DNA of 64,000 nucleotides from Cohnella cholangitidis (GCF_014107495.1 NZ_CP041969.1:4079501-4143500); one strand, 5' to 3'; counted from the first letter of the stretch, positions 1 to 8,771 are shown. A program made the numbers and translations. Notes: a model not told the origin generated them from the letters alone.

Positions 1-1266
1 GCCGCGTGTTGCTTGACGGAGCCGGGCTCGGGATCGGATGCGCTAGGCGCGCGAACGACCGCGACTCTTACCGAGGACGGCCGGCATTACATCCTTAACG
101 GCTCCAAGCTGTACATCACGAACGCCGGTTTTGCGGACTTGTTCATCGTTTACGCGAAGGTGGACGGAGCGCATTTTAGCGCTTTTATCGTCGAGCGGGA
201 TACGCCGGGCTTCACCATCGGGCCGGAAGAACGGAAGATGGGCATTAAAGGCTCGTCTACCCGCCCGCTCTTTTTCGAGGACGCGCGAATTCCTGCCGAT
301 CATCTGCTTGGCGAAGTGGGCAAAGGCCACCTGATCGCCTTCAATATTTTGAATATCGGCCGATTTAAGCTGGCAGCGGCCTGTCTGGGCGGCATGAAGG
401 AGGCCGTGCAACTGGCTTCTTCTTACGCGAACCAACGGAAGCAATTCGGCAAAAAAATCTCCTCCTTCCCGTTGATCGCGGCTAAGCTAGCCGATATGAA
501 TACGCTGGCGTACGTGACGGAAAGCATGGTGTACCGAACGGCCGGTTTGATCGACGAGTCGCTAAGCCAAGCGGATCCTGAAGGAACCGAAGGCGGTCAT
601 AACGCGGCCAAGGCTATCGCGGAATACGCTTTGGAATGTTCGATCAATAAAGTTTTCGCTTCGGAAGCGATGGATGCGGTCGTCGATGAAGGAGTTCAAA
701 TCCATGGAGGCTGCGGCTATATCCAAGAATATAAAATCGAAAGGCTGTACCGCGATTCCCGCATTAACCGGATATTCGAGGGAACTAACGAAATCAACCG
801 TTTATTGATTCCCGCCACTTTGCTGAAGCGGGCGCTTAAGGGCGAGCTTCCTTTGATCGAGAGAGCCCAGGCGCTGCAGCGCGAGCTGCTGAGTCCGGCC
901 CCGCTGGCGACGACGTCGGCGGCATCCCCCTTATCCAGGCAGATCGCTATTCTCGCCGCGCTCAAGAAGGTGTTCCTCATGGTCGGGGGGCTCGCCGTGC
1001 AGAAGCATGGGCTGCGGCTTGAACGCGAGCAGGAAACCGTCGCGGCGTTGGCCGATTCCATGATCGATATGTACGCTCTTGAAAGCGCCGTCCTGCGGGC
1101 TCGTAAGCAGCTTTCGCGGAGCCAAGAGAATAGTCCGGATAACTTGATCGACATGACGGCATTGTTCGCGGAAGATGCGGCGGAGAGAGCCGGCCGGCGC
1201 GCCCGGACGATATTGGCCGCGTTGGAGAAAGGAGAGAGCCTGAGACTGCCAAGCTTTCCGTGCTGA
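1..1266 (+). CDS. Acyl-CoA dehydrogenase, 5' end outside window
   Basis: FAD-dependent acyl-CoA dehydrogenase, the first oxidation step of fatty-acid beta-oxidation, passing electrons to electron-transfer flavoprotein. The frame is open from base 1 and the first residues read AACCLTEPGSGSD, the family's central motif, so the true start lies upstream and the TTG at 13 is not a start. 421 residues are visible. Seen: KMGIKGSSTR substrate-loop region, YANQRKQFGKKI, QIHGGCGYIQEY, and RIFEGTNEINR, whose Glu is the usual catalytic base. About 150 extra residues follow the catalytic core, as in the long VLCAD/ACAD9 and Bacillus FadE (YusJ) type. The acyl-CoA ligase follows 107 bp downstream, which supports a role in long-chain fatty acid degradation. 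Confidence 0.93.
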   Translation, partial: AACCLTEPGSGSDALGARTTATLTEDGRHYILNGSKLYITNAGFADLFIVYAKVDGAHFSAFIVERDTPGFTIGPEERKMGIKGSSTRPLFFEDARIPADHLLGEVGKGHLIAFNILNIGRFKLAAACLGGMKEAVQLASSYANQRKQFGKKISSFPLIAAKLADMNTLAYVTESMVYRTAGLIDESLSQADPEGTEGGHNAAKAIAEYALECSINKVFASEAMDAVVDEGVQIHGGCGYIQEYKIERLYRDSRINRIFEGTNEINRLLIPATLLKRALKGELPLIERAQALQRELLSPAPLATTSAASPLSRQIAILAALKKVFLMVGGLAVQKHGLRLEREQETVAALADSMIDMYALESAVLRARKQLSRSQENSPDNLIDMTALFAEDAAERAGRRARTILAALEKGESLRLPSFPC

Positions 1267-1373
1267 AACGGTTGCTAAGATTCGAGCCTATCGACTTATT
1301 CGCTCTGCGCAAGCGCATTTCCGCCCGCGTCATCTCTGCCGAGAGCTACGTCGGACTCTGAGGAGGCATGCAT

Positions 1374-3080
1374 ATGAGTGAGGTTACCGATCGGCAGGAA
1401 AACAAGCGGCCATGGCTTCGTCACTATCCTTTGCAAGTCTCTCCGACCTACGAGTACCCCAAAACCAACATCGCTAACATTCTGCTCGATTCCGCGCGCG
1501 AGTACCCGAATCACGAAGCGCTCGATTTTCTCGGCAGAAGTTATACGTACAAGGAGTTGCTGCGCCAATGCCGCAAGCTGGCGAACGCGCTTAGAACGTT
1601 TGGCGTGAGCAAGGGAGACCGGGTGGCAATCATGCTTCCCAATTGTCCGCAGGCGGTTATCGCTTATTACGGAGGGTTGATGGCCGGTGCCGTCATCGTC
1701 CAGACGAACCCGATCTATACGGAGCGGGAACTGCACGATCAGCTTGCCGACTGCGGGGCGACGACCCTGATCACGCTGGATTTGCTCATGCCGAGAGTCG
1801 ACAAGGCGAGAGAGAATACTGCCCTTAGACAGGTGATCGTCACCTCGTTGTCGGACGCTCTTCCTTTTCCGAAGAACGTTCTGTACCCGATCAAGCGCCG
1901 TAAGGAATATCCGGATCTGCATGTGAAATATAAAAAGGCGGAAGGAATTGTGCGTTGGTCTGCCGTGCTGAGAAAGGGAAAAGAAACTCCGATCTGCGAA
2001 GAGGTAAACGCGGATACCGAACTAGCGATGATCCAATATACGGGAGGAACGACCGGGCGGCCCAAGGGCGTGATGTTAACGCATGCCAATCTGCTGGCCA
2101 ATACGGTTCAGGCTGCGACGTGGTGTTATCGGATGGAGAAGGGCAAGGAAAGGTATTTGGCCGCGCTTCCTTTATTCCACGTGTTCGGATTGACCGTTCT
2201 GCTGAACCAGGCGATTTACCAGGGGGGCTCGATCTTGCTCGTGCCCCGGTTCGATCCGCGGATGGTGCTCGAAACGATACGCCGAAGAAAGCCGACCGTT
2301 TTCCCGGGGGCGCCAACGATGTACATCGCGCTGCTCAATCACCCCCACGCTATGGAGGGGGATCTAAGTTCGGTGCGGGTATGCGTAAGCGGAGCGGCGC
2401 CTCTGCCCCGGGAAGTGCAGGAGAAGTTCGAGAAGAAGTCGGGCGGCAAGCTGATCGAAGGGTACGGCTTAACCGAAGCTTCGCCGGTGACCCATTGCAA
2501 TCCGATCTGGAGCTACCGCAAAGCCGGCACGATCGGCATTCCCTTGCCGGATACGGACGTCAGAATCGTAGGGGAAGATAGCTTGGATCCTCTCCCGGCG
2601 GGAGAGATAGGCGAACTGGCGATCAAAGGGCCGCAGGTGATGGCGGGCTATTGGAATCGACCGGAAGAGACCGCCTCGGCGATACGGGACGGGTGGTTGC
2701 GAACCGGTGATCTCGCAAAGATGGACGAGGAAGGGTTCTTCTCCATTATCGATCGGAAAAAAGATATCATTCTGGCTGGAGGATTTAACGTATATCCGAG
2801 GGAGGTCGAGGAAATTCTGTTTGAGCATCCCGCGGTGAAGGAAGCTTCCGTGCTCGGCGTGCCCGATTCTTATCGCGGAGAGACGGTGAAAGCCTATATT
2901 GTGCTTAAGGAAGGTTGGCAAGTATCGGAAATGCAGCTGAATCGTTGGTGCCGGGAACGGTTAGCTCCTTATAAAGTGCCTAAACTATATGAATTCAGGG
3001 ACAGCTTGCCGTTGTCTCTTATCGGTAAGGTCATACGGCGCAAGTTAAAGGAAGAGCTGGAAGGGAAAGAGGAAGAGTAG
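1374..3080 (+). CDS. Long-chain fatty-acid--CoA ligase (FadD/LcfA type)
   Basis: ATP-dependent acyl-CoA synthetase that activates fatty acids by way of acyl-adenylate. 568 residues, normal for the family. Adenylation motifs in order: YTGGTTGRPKGVMLTH near residue 221, GYGLTEASP near 362, GWLRTGDLAKMDEEGFF, DRKKDIILAGGFNVYP near 459, and GKVIRRKLKEE near the C-terminus with the catalytic Lys. The start at 1374 is preferred because AGGAGG (1361-1366) lies 7 bases before it; the ATG at 1368 is only one base from that site. It follows the acyl-CoA dehydrogenase and probably belongs to the same transcription unit. Chain-length preference cannot be read from sequence. Confidence 0.93.
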   Translation: MSEVTDRQENKRPWLRHYPLQVSPTYEYPKTNIANILLDSAREYPNHEALDFLGRSYTYKELLRQCRKLANALRTFGVSKGDRVAIMLPNCPQAVIAYYGGLMAGAVIVQTNPIYTERELHDQLADCGATTLITLDLLMPRVDKARENTALRQVIVTSLSDALPFPKNVLYPIKRRKEYPDLHVKYKKAEGIVRWSAVLRKGKETPICEEVNADTELAMIQYTGGTTGRPKGVMLTHANLLANTVQAATWCYRMEKGKERYLAALPLFHVFGLTVLLNQAIYQGGSILLVPRFDPRMVLETIRRRKPTVFPGAPTMYIALLNHPHAMEGDLSSVRVCVSGAAPLPREVQEKFEKKSGGKLIEGYGLTEASPVTHCNPIWSYRKAGTIGIPLPDTDVRIVGEDSLDPLPAGEIGELAIKGPQVMAGYWNRPEETASAIRDGWLRTGDLAKMDEEGFFSIIDRKKDIILAGGFNVYPREVEEILFEHPAVKEASVLGVPDSYRGETVKAYIVLKEGWQVSEMQLNRWCRERLAPYKVPKLYEFRDSLPLSLIGKVIRRKLKEELEGKEEE

Positions 3081-3112
3081 TTAAAAATATCCTAAAATAT
3101 GGATGGAACGAA

Positions 3113-3141
3113 TTGAAGGGGGACTTCTTTTTCGCTATAAT
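3113..3141 (+). promoter_or_regulatory. Sigma-A-like promoter upstream of FHA gene
   Basis: TTGAAG (3113-3118), 17-bp spacer, TATAAT (3136-3141). The -10 is perfect and the -35 matches four of six positions. It lies between the fatty-acid genes and the FHA gene. Confidence 0.55.
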
Positions 3142-3183
3142 GATCGTATGCGCGAAAAATCGCCTTTCCTTTCTAATCAATAA

Positions 3184-3197
3184 GGAAAGCGTTTACA
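3184..3197 (+). promoter_or_regulatory. cre-like catabolite control site
   Basis: GGAAAGCGTTTACA differs from the CcpA consensus TGNAANCGNNNNCA at one position (G for the first T). It sits about 40 bp downstream of the expected start of the promoter at 3113-3141, a position from which cre sites usually repress. The motif match is seen; the function is inferred. Confidence 0.4.
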
Positions 3198-3237
3198 AAA
3201 TAACTAATCGCATGCGGTTATGATGGAGGTGAGATTG

Positions 3238-4047
3238 TTGACTGAGCGAATACAAGACCATAAAGAAAGGGGGAATCGCATCAAGTACCGAAGGGGAGTC
3301 AATCCCGCATTAGCCAAAGTCGCGGCGTTCATTGCGCTTCTGCTGGGGGGGATTCAGACAGGGCCTTATCGCGTGTTTGCCGCGCAATCTCTGGAAACCG
3401 CGACGGCAATCAAGGCAGGCACGCTTCCTTTGCTTGCTGCATTAGGATTGGGGATCGCGGTCGCCGTGGGAGCCGTAATCGCTTTTCTCCAGATGACGGC
3501 GAAGGGCAAGGATACCTATGATTATTCTTCTACAACAATAGAGGATCACGATCACGAATCGTTCGAAGAACATTCTTTGGAGGAGTGGAACGAAGAGGAA
3601 ACGTTGCCCAACCCGGAGGCGGAGCACAATCCGCTCACGGATTACACGATTCCGATTACGAATATTCTTAGTTTTCCGGATCAAGTGGAAATGGCGGAAG
3701 AATGGGAACCGCGTCTTTGCGGCATAGAAGGAGAGCATGCGGGCACGAGCTACCGCGTTCTGAATCGCCGCCTGACTTTCGGACGCGATCCTTCGCAATG
3801 CGCGATTTTGTTTCCTTACGAAGCGGGCGAAATTAGCCGCGTTCATTGCACGTTAAGATTCAATGAAGAAAGCCGCACTTTCGTGCTTGAAGATAACGGG
3901 TCTTCTAACGGGACCTTTCTCTATAACGGCGAGAAGCTGCAGCCCGGCATGCGTTACGAACTCCGAGCGGGAGAACGGTTTTCCCTGTCCGGGAAAAATC
4001 ATTTGTTCGAAGTCAGGGACGTGCAAGAGCAGGTTTCCAAGGGCTAA
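3238..4047 (+). CDS. FHA-domain membrane-anchored protein
   Basis: Forkhead-associated domains bind phosphothreonine peptides, so this protein probably takes part in Ser/Thr-kinase signalling or complex assembly. Seen: a basic N-terminus, two hydrophobic segments (roughly residues 24-42 and 62-85), an acidic linker rich in Asp, Glu and His, then the FHA domain from about residue 170 with GRDP near 181, SRVHC near 199 and NGSSNGTF near 219, the residues that contact the phosphopeptide. The start is probably TTG 3238 (or 3235), 8 bases after GGAGG (3225-3229); the ATG codons at 3220 and 3223 overlap that site. 269 residues. No kinase or phosphatase gene is near it. Partner unknown. Confidence 0.8.
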   Translation: MTERIQDHKERGNRIKYRRGVNPALAKVAAFIALLLGGIQTGPYRVFAAQSLETATAIKAGTLPLLAALGLGIAVAVGAVIAFLQMTAKGKDTYDYSSTTIEDHDHESFEEHSLEEWNEEETLPNPEAEHNPLTDYTIPITNILSFPDQVEMAEEWEPRLCGIEGEHAGTSYRVLNRRLTFGRDPSQCAILFPYEAGEISRVHCTLRFNEESRTFVLEDNGSSNGTFLYNGEKLQPGMRYELRAGERFSLSGKNHLFEVRDVQEQVSKG

Positions 4048-4100
4048 CTTCCCGGGGATCATGAGCCTAACGTTTTTTACTTTATCCCCCAGCCGATAAA

Positions 4101-4109
4101 TGGTATAAT
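4101..4109 (+). promoter_or_regulatory. Extended -10 promoter element
   Basis: TGGTATAAT is an extended -10 element (TG-N-TATAAT) about 150 bp before the small gene at 4263. I see no good -35. The rest of 4048-4262 shows nothing further I can name. Confidence 0.4.
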
Positions 4110-4262
4110 CAGAAAATGCAGGAACGTTTTCTTAATGGCATACAGCGGTGGAACATCGAAGCTTAAGGAAGAACCTTAATTTCGGTTCTCCAAGTGGCGA
4201 AATACCGCCTCCGTTCCGGGATTTGCGCCGGTCCGGAATCCATTCCACTGGGAGGGAATTGC

Positions 4263-4451
4263 ATGGCCAAACGCAGCCACAACGAAGTTCAAGAAAGTTT
4301 GCGAGAACTGACTAGAATTTTCCGCCCCAAGGATCCGCGCAAGTTCGTTAAAGATTACATCCGCAAATACAGAATTACCGGTGGATATGAAGAGGAGCTA
4401 ACGACTCTCGTAGAACGCGAGCTGACTAAATTAAATACCCCCGCATCGTGA
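4263..4451 (+). CDS. Small basic protein of unknown function
   Basis: 62 residues beginning MAKRSHNEVQ. I do not recognise a named family. It is charged and probably helical, with many Arg, Lys and Glu residues and no membrane segment or cysteine. The start at 4263 is chosen because GGGAGG (4251-4256) lies 6 bases before it; the frame stays open back to 4194 but has no ribosome site there. A strong terminator follows 15 bp after the stop, and an extended -10 lies upstream, so it looks like a short single-gene unit. That context is the main reason to call it real. Confidence 0.7.
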   Translation: MAKRSHNEVQESLRELTRIFRPKDPRKFVKDYIRKYRITGGYEEELTTLVERELTKLNTPAS

Positions 4452-4466
4452 CGTTGCGGGGAATAA

Positions 4467-4508
4467 CCGACCTGGAGCAGGCGCAAGCCGCTTTCGGTCG
4501 GTTTTTTT
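4467..4508 (+). terminator. Rho-independent terminator
   Basis: Arms CCGACC (4467-4472) and GGTCGG (4496-4501) are followed by seven T. It ends the small gene at 4263-4451 and lies next to the stop of the convergent gene that ends at 4517. Confidence 0.8.
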
Positions 4509-4516
4509 GGCTATTC

Positions 4517-5659
4517 TCATCTGCCGGTGTAGGCAAATTCGTGATCGCTTATTAGGATATAACTAATCAATTTACTTTCGTCATCCGTTAGGATAAAGCT
4601 CATGTAATAACGTTGGTCGATCGGCGGAATCTCTAACGGGCTAGTCGTTTCCGTCATTTTGCCTAAACCGTCTTTCTTCTTGTAGAAAGAGTAATCGATG
4701 ATTTTATCGGAGACGTGCGTGGGTTGACCGTAAAGTTTGACTAGACCTTCGAAGTCGGTTAACAATCCTAACCCTCGGGGCGTTCGATAGATTTTAGTGA
4801 AATCCTCGTCTAGACGGATGAGAATCGCGACAGCTTTCTTATTCCGGTAATAGACTTCCGCGCCTTCATATACGTAAAACTTGCCCGCGAAACCATCGCG
4901 CGTCCCCGGATCGCCGAGCAGTTTATCAACGGACGTTTTACTCATTCCGATCGCGACTCTGCCTTTGCCGCCATCCGCTTGAACGGAAAGGTCCCACATC
5001 GTAAAAGGCTTAGTCTTGTCCGGTCGAACGATATGCGAGTTCATGGCTGCAACCCGGTCGTCCGCTATGGGCTTAAAATCGCCACGTTCAATGGAAAAGG
5101 AATAAATCTCATCCCTATGCGAGGAGTAAAACTTAAGTCGATAAAGCGATGATTCCTCAATGCCGGCGACATTTTCGTTCGGCTTAATTTGAGAAATCTC
5201 ACCATCTGTCTCTCTAAATAAATACTCGCCTGTCTCTTTCAAGCTGGGGCTTCCAAGCTGCCTTTCAACGTCTTCGCGGGCGGAGGATTCGTCGATCGTC
5301 CCGTTAAGCGATGCTTTGCCGCCCTCGACGGAAAAGTAAACGGCCTGATCGTTCTCGTAAGCAATGATAAGATCGCCGTGCTTGTCGTAATCAAAGGCTG
5401 GGGTCCGATAGGTGATCCCTGTTCCGAGAAGCTGATCGACATTCTTCTTGCTCATGCCCGGCTTTAGCTTTACGATGTTGCCGCCTATCGAATAATGAAG
5501 GGTTAAATAAGGATGATCGGCGATAGGAACAGAGGGGGGCGATGACGGGCTTTCCGCCGAGAGACGGGAAAACGGCGGGAAAAAGCTTGCGGCAATTAGA
5601 AGAAACAATAAAACGTTCATTCTCCATACGATTGATTTCCTACTCTGAAGAAATAGCAT
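4517..5659 (-). CDS. Secreted protein with two BamE/SmpA-like repeats, function unknown
   Basis: 380 residues. The start is the ATG at 5659 (minus), preceded by AAGGAG with 6-base spacing; longer versions lack a ribosome site. An N-terminal signal segment (MNVLLFLLIAASFFPPF, ending near LSAES) indicates export. The mature part holds two similar units: IVKLKPGMSKKNVDQLLG followed by Y(D)YDKHGDLIIAYEND, and GRVAIGMSKTSVDKLLG followed by KFYVYEGAEVYYRNKKAV. The pattern G-M-S-K-x-x-V-D-x-L-L-G resembles the first helix of BamE/SmpA-like folds. Role not known. It is convergent with the small gene at 4263 and divergent from the aminopeptidase gene. Confidence 0.7.
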   Translation of the reverse strand: MLFLQSRKSIVWRMNVLLFLLIAASFFPPFSRLSAESPSSPPSVPIADHPYLTLHYSIGGNIVKLKPGMSKKNVDQLLGTGITYRTPAFDYDKHGDLIIAYENDQAVYFSVEGGKASLNGTIDESSAREDVERQLGSPSLKETGEYLFRETDGEISQIKPNENVAGIEESSLYRLKFYSSHRDEIYSFSIERGDFKPIADDRVAAMNSHIVRPDKTKPFTMWDLSVQADGGKGRVAIGMSKTSVDKLLGDPGTRDGFAGKFYVYEGAEVYYRNKKAVAILIRLDEDFTKIYRTPRGLGLLTDFEGLVKLYGQPTHVSDKIIDYSFYKKKDGLGKMTETTSPLEIPPIDQRYYMSFILTDDESKLISYILISDHEFAYTGR

Positions 5660-5781
5660 GATAATCTCCTTCTCGACATTAATCTTATAAGAGGAATATT
5701 CAACGATTTCCGCCGTTTTCCTCCTGCAGGTGGTGCTTCGGATCCCGTTGGAATACATATAGAAATACGGGAGGTGTGGAA

Positions 5782-6561
5782 GTGGGAGCTAACCCTAACA
5801 AGAAAACCGAGGCAAGCCGGATTCCGATACGATCGCGGGAAGAAATTGCGCGGATGGCCGCGACGGGACGATTGGCGGGCCGGCTGAGAAGAGAGTTGGG
5901 CAAACGGGTGACGCCCGGCGTTTCGACGCTGGAATTAAACCGATACGCGGAGCGATATTTGGAGGAACGCGGGGCAATCGCAGCGCAGAAAGGCTACCAT
6001 GGTTATCCTTATGCCATATGTACGGCGGTTAACGACTGCGCCTGTCATGGTATGCCTAGCGAGAGAATTCTTAAGGAAGGCGATCTCGTTACCTTGGATT
6101 TCGTCGTTGAATGGAACGGATGGATGGCCGATACGGCATGGACTTTCCCGGTAGGCCGAATATCCAATGAAGCGAAGCGGTTGCGGAAAGCCGCTTACGA
6201 AGCGATGACGAGAGGAATCGAGTATGCTAGGGTAGGGCGTACGCTTGGAGATATTGCGGCGGCAGTCGGACGGGTTGCGGATTCGGGGCCATACGGAGTG
6301 GTCAGCCAATTCGGCGGCCACGGAATCGGCAAATCGATGCACGAACCGCCGGAGGTGCCCTTCGTCGGTGCTGCAAGAACCGGCCATAAACTGAGGGAAG
6401 GAATGGTCATTACGATAGAACCGATCTTAACGATCGGATCTCCCGAGGTCTATATCGGGGAAGACGGTTGGACGGTCTTGACCGTGGAGGGCGGCATAGC
6501 CGCCCAATTCGAACATACGGTCGCGATTGCTTCCGAAGGACCTATCCTGCTTACTAAATAG
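5782..6561 (+). CDS. map: Type I methionine aminopeptidase
   Basis: Removes the N-terminal Met from nascent proteins; a dinuclear metallopeptidase of family M24A. The five metal ligands are visible: Asp in TLDFVV, Asp in WMADTAW, His in GGHGIGKSMHEPP, Glu in ITIEPIL and Glu in AQFEHTVAI. The active-site His in YHGYPYAICTAVND is also present. 259 residues, normal size. GTG 5782 is chosen because GGGAGG (5769-5774) is 7 bases upstream; GTG 5776 overlaps that site. The loop NDCACHG is unlike the common NEVVCHG, and the gene is isolated from the secY-adk-map ribosomal cluster, so this is likely an accessory paralogue. Confidence 0.9.
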   Translation: MGANPNKKTEASRIPIRSREEIARMAATGRLAGRLRRELGKRVTPGVSTLELNRYAERYLEERGAIAAQKGYHGYPYAICTAVNDCACHGMPSERILKEGDLVTLDFVVEWNGWMADTAWTFPVGRISNEAKRLRKAAYEAMTRGIEYARVGRTLGDIAAAVGRVADSGPYGVVSQFGGHGIGKSMHEPPEVPFVGAARTGHKLREGMVITIEPILTIGSPEVYIGEDGWTVLTVEGGIAAQFEHTVAIASEGPILLTK

Positions 6562-6595
6562 GTAAATGCCCGGGCCAATGGCGAAGCCTTGCAAG

Positions 6596-7312
6596 TTATT
6601 TGCCCGGCGTTTGCTTCGAATAGAGGGGGATCGGAACTTTGTTTCCATTGGCGAACGTGTATTGAACAAGCGTATTGAAGTCCGTTGTCAGAGGGGCAAG
6701 CGGCTTCTTTAGCCATGCTGCTTTTGCATACTCTAACGATTGATTGACGAATTCGCGATTGGCGGAAATATGAACTTCTTGAGCGCGAGCGAAATCTTTT
6801 CTGATCGTATCTCCGATGACTTGCCGCAGCTCCGTCGATAAATCTCCGAAGTCTTTATGCGTGAAATAAGAATTGTAAGGAGTGGCGACTTGGCGATTGT
6901 CCCATTTCGAACTGCCGGTGCTGACGTTGTACACGCCTTCGGTCGTACCGCTATTGTCCTGTTCATGCGATCTTGGACCGCCTCGCGCCTCCGTTCCCGT
7001 TGCCGACCAGTCCGTTAGAATGCCGACATAAGCATTCTTGTCCGTCAAGAAGACAAGCGCCGTATTGACGCCGGGAAGCGAAGCGACTTTGTTCGAGAGC
7101 GCGGAGCTGTACTCGAAATAACGATTGTCATGCTGCTTCGGGTTGCCGGACAAGGAACCGTAAGAACGGACGCCGGTCATTTTCGGATCGTTCGCGCTTC
7201 TGCTGGCGTAGTCGTTCGCGCTCTTCTGAAAGTATGATTTGTAATTGCATGCAGTCATTAGGACGAGCAATAAAGCAATTCCAAGTAGCGAGCCAGAACG
7301 TCGAGCTGACAT
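6596..7312 (-). CDS. YhcN/YlaJ-family sporulation lipoprotein
   Basis: 238 residues with a lipoprotein signal: a basic N-terminus, a hydrophobic stretch and lipobox LMTAC at about residues 18-22. The mature part has the family pattern ALVFLTDKNAYVGILTDW near residue 85 and a C-terminal helix region with RQVIGDTIRK and EVHISANREFV. Members of this family are spore-membrane or cortex-associated lipoproteins. A strong GGAGGGGG ribosome site precedes the ATG. It is transcribed away from ctaC. No sporulation-sigma promoter could be assigned with confidence. Confidence 0.8.
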   Translation of the reverse strand: MSARRSGSLLGIALLLVLMTACNYKSYFQKSANDYASRSANDPKMTGVRSYGSLSGNPKQHDNRYFEYSSALSNKVASLPGVNTALVFLTDKNAYVGILTDWSATGTEARGGPRSHEQDNSGTTEGVYNVSTGSSKWDNRQVATPYNSYFTHKDFGDLSTELRQVIGDTIRKDFARAQEVHISANREFVNQSLEYAKAAWLKKPLAPLTTDFNTLVQYTFANGNKVPIPLYSKQTPGK

Positions 7313-7546
7313 GAGACAACCCCCTCCAATGCATTCAATATGCGATTAGGTTTTACAGCCGCTCGGAAAGTATGCGCGTCCGATCGCACATAAAACTCGG
7401 GCATATTGGCAAAAAGAAGGGAGAGGCGAAAAAGGGGAGGAAAGCGAAGCGGTCGGGAGAGGTTTCGCGAATAGACGCCGAAGAAGTACAAATGATTGTC
7501 TCAATTCAATGAAATCCTTATGATTACGCCATATTTGACAGTTTTG
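7313..7546. other. Divergent intergenic region, nothing further recognised
   Basis: Region between the YhcN-like gene (minus) and the control region of the oxidase operon (plus). It must hold the promoter of the lipoprotein gene, but no -35/-10 pair stands out. Short open frames here have no ribosome site and are not called. Confidence 0.5.
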
Positions 7547-7568
7547 AGAACAATGTGTGAACTGTTCT
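7547..7568 (+). promoter_or_regulatory. Inverted repeat (possible operator) before ctaC promoter
   Basis: AGAACA (7547-7552), 10 bp, TGTTCT (7563-7568) form a perfect 6-bp inverted repeat that ends 7 bp before the -35. The heptamer TGTGAAC also occurs twice here (7556-7562 and 7569-7575), 13 bp apart. The position fits a regulator of oxidase expression; the protein is unknown. Confidence 0.35.
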
Positions 7569-7575
7569 GTGAACA

Positions 7576-7604
7576 TTGACAAACTGTGATATCAATCATA
7601 ATAT
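7576..7604 (+). promoter_or_regulatory. Strong sigma-A promoter of the ctaCDEF operon
   Basis: TTGACA (7576-7581), 17-bp spacer, TAATAT (7599-7604). The -35 is perfect. Transcription would start near 7611, leaving a leader of about 100 bases before the ctaC start. Confidence 0.75.
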
Positions 7605-7712
7605 TTGTTAGTGGAGATGAAAAGCGCGTGTTGCTTGTTACAACATCTAGGTGTAGAAAGCGTTTGCTACATAAGGGCAAAAGCTCTACGAAAACGTCAA
7701 AATGGGGTTGAT

Positions 7713-8741
7713 ATGATGAAACGGTGGCCTGTAATGAAGCGGCTGCTTCCGCTGCTGACAGGTTTAGTGCTGTTGTTGTCGGCATGTGGAAGAGAAGACC
7801 TCTCAACTCTGAATCCGCAAGGACCGGTAGCTGAGAAACAATTAGATTTGATGAAACTGTCCATTGGCATCATGGCTCTGGTCGTTGTTGTCGTGTTCGT
7901 CATCTGTATTTACGTGCTGATTCGCTTTCGTCGCCGTCAAGGCGACAAAACGATTCCTAAACAAGTCGAAGGGAATCACACGCTGGAGATCATCTGGACG
8001 GTTATTCCTCTTGTCCTGCTTTTGATTCTCGGTTTTCCGACAATTAGAGACGTGTTCGGATTAGCTAAGGATTACAGCAAAGACAAAAACGCAGTGCAAG
8101 TAAAAGTAACGGCGCATCAATACTGGTGGGAGTTCGAGTATACCGATTACGGAATTACGACTGCCCAAGAATTGATCGTTCCAACGGACAAGAAAATTTC
8201 GTTCGAACTCGTAGCAGCCGACGTTAAGCACTCTTTCTGGATTCCTTCCATCGGAGGGAAAATGGATACGAACCCTGGCGTAACGAACAGGATGTATCTG
8301 GAGTTCCCCAATGAAGGCGTGTTCCGCGGCAAGTGCGCGGAATTGTGCGGACCGGCCCATGCCTTGATGGATTTCAAAGCCAAAGCGGTTAGCCCGTCCT
8401 CGTTCGATCGTTGGGTCGCGGCCATGAAAGCTCCGGCGCAAATGCCTGCGGATGCGGAAATCGCCGAGAAATTTACATCGCAATGCTTAAGCTGCCATGC
8501 TGTCGGAGAGAATGGCGGTAACAGCGCTCCTAACTTGACTGGTGTCGGATCGCGTCAAACAGTCGGCGGTATTCTCTATAACGACGAGGCCGGAGTGGAG
8601 CAGAACCTCCACGATTGGATTACGGATCCTCAGAAATATAAAATCGGCGCTATGATGCCGGGTGCGGAAGACAATAGCTTGACGCCTGAAGAAGTCTCAA
8701 GCATTGCCAAGTATTTGGCGGAATACAAGCTCGACTATTAA
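7713..8741 (+). CDS. ctaC: Cytochrome c oxidase subunit II with fused cytochrome c (caa3 type)
   Basis: Carries the CuA centre that accepts electrons and a C-terminal haem c domain, the mark of caa3 oxidases. Seen: lipoprotein signal with LLLSACG, two transmembrane helices (around residues 45-70 and 90-110), the CuA motif CAELCGPAHALM near residue 207 preceded by HSFWIPS, then the haem c motif CLSCH near 256 and the possible axial Met in GAMMPGAE near 313. 342 residues. The start is ATG 7713 or 7716; ribosome-site support is weak and ATG 7734 also remains possible. First gene of ctaCDEF. Confidence 0.95.
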   Translation: MMKRWPVMKRLLPLLTGLVLLLSACGREDLSTLNPQGPVAEKQLDLMKLSIGIMALVVVVVFVICIYVLIRFRRRQGDKTIPKQVEGNHTLEIIWTVIPLVLLLILGFPTIRDVFGLAKDYSKDKNAVQVKVTAHQYWWEFEYTDYGITTAQELIVPTDKKISFELVAADVKHSFWIPSIGGKMDTNPGVTNRMYLEFPNEGVFRGKCAELCGPAHALMDFKAKAVSPSSFDRWVAAMKAPAQMPADAEIAEKFTSQCLSCHAVGENGGNSAPNLTGVGSRQTVGGILYNDEAGVEQNLHDWITDPQKYKIGAMMPGAEDNSLTPEEVSSIAKYLAEYKLDY

Positions 8742-8771
8742 TCACGCGGGAAACTAAGGGGGTACGTGGCC

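Noticed and set aside
7605..7712. Upstream extension of ctaC beginning MLVEMKSACC
   Set aside because: It begins one base after the -10 element, so it would lie at or before the transcript start, and it would put about 37 residues before the lipoprotein signal.
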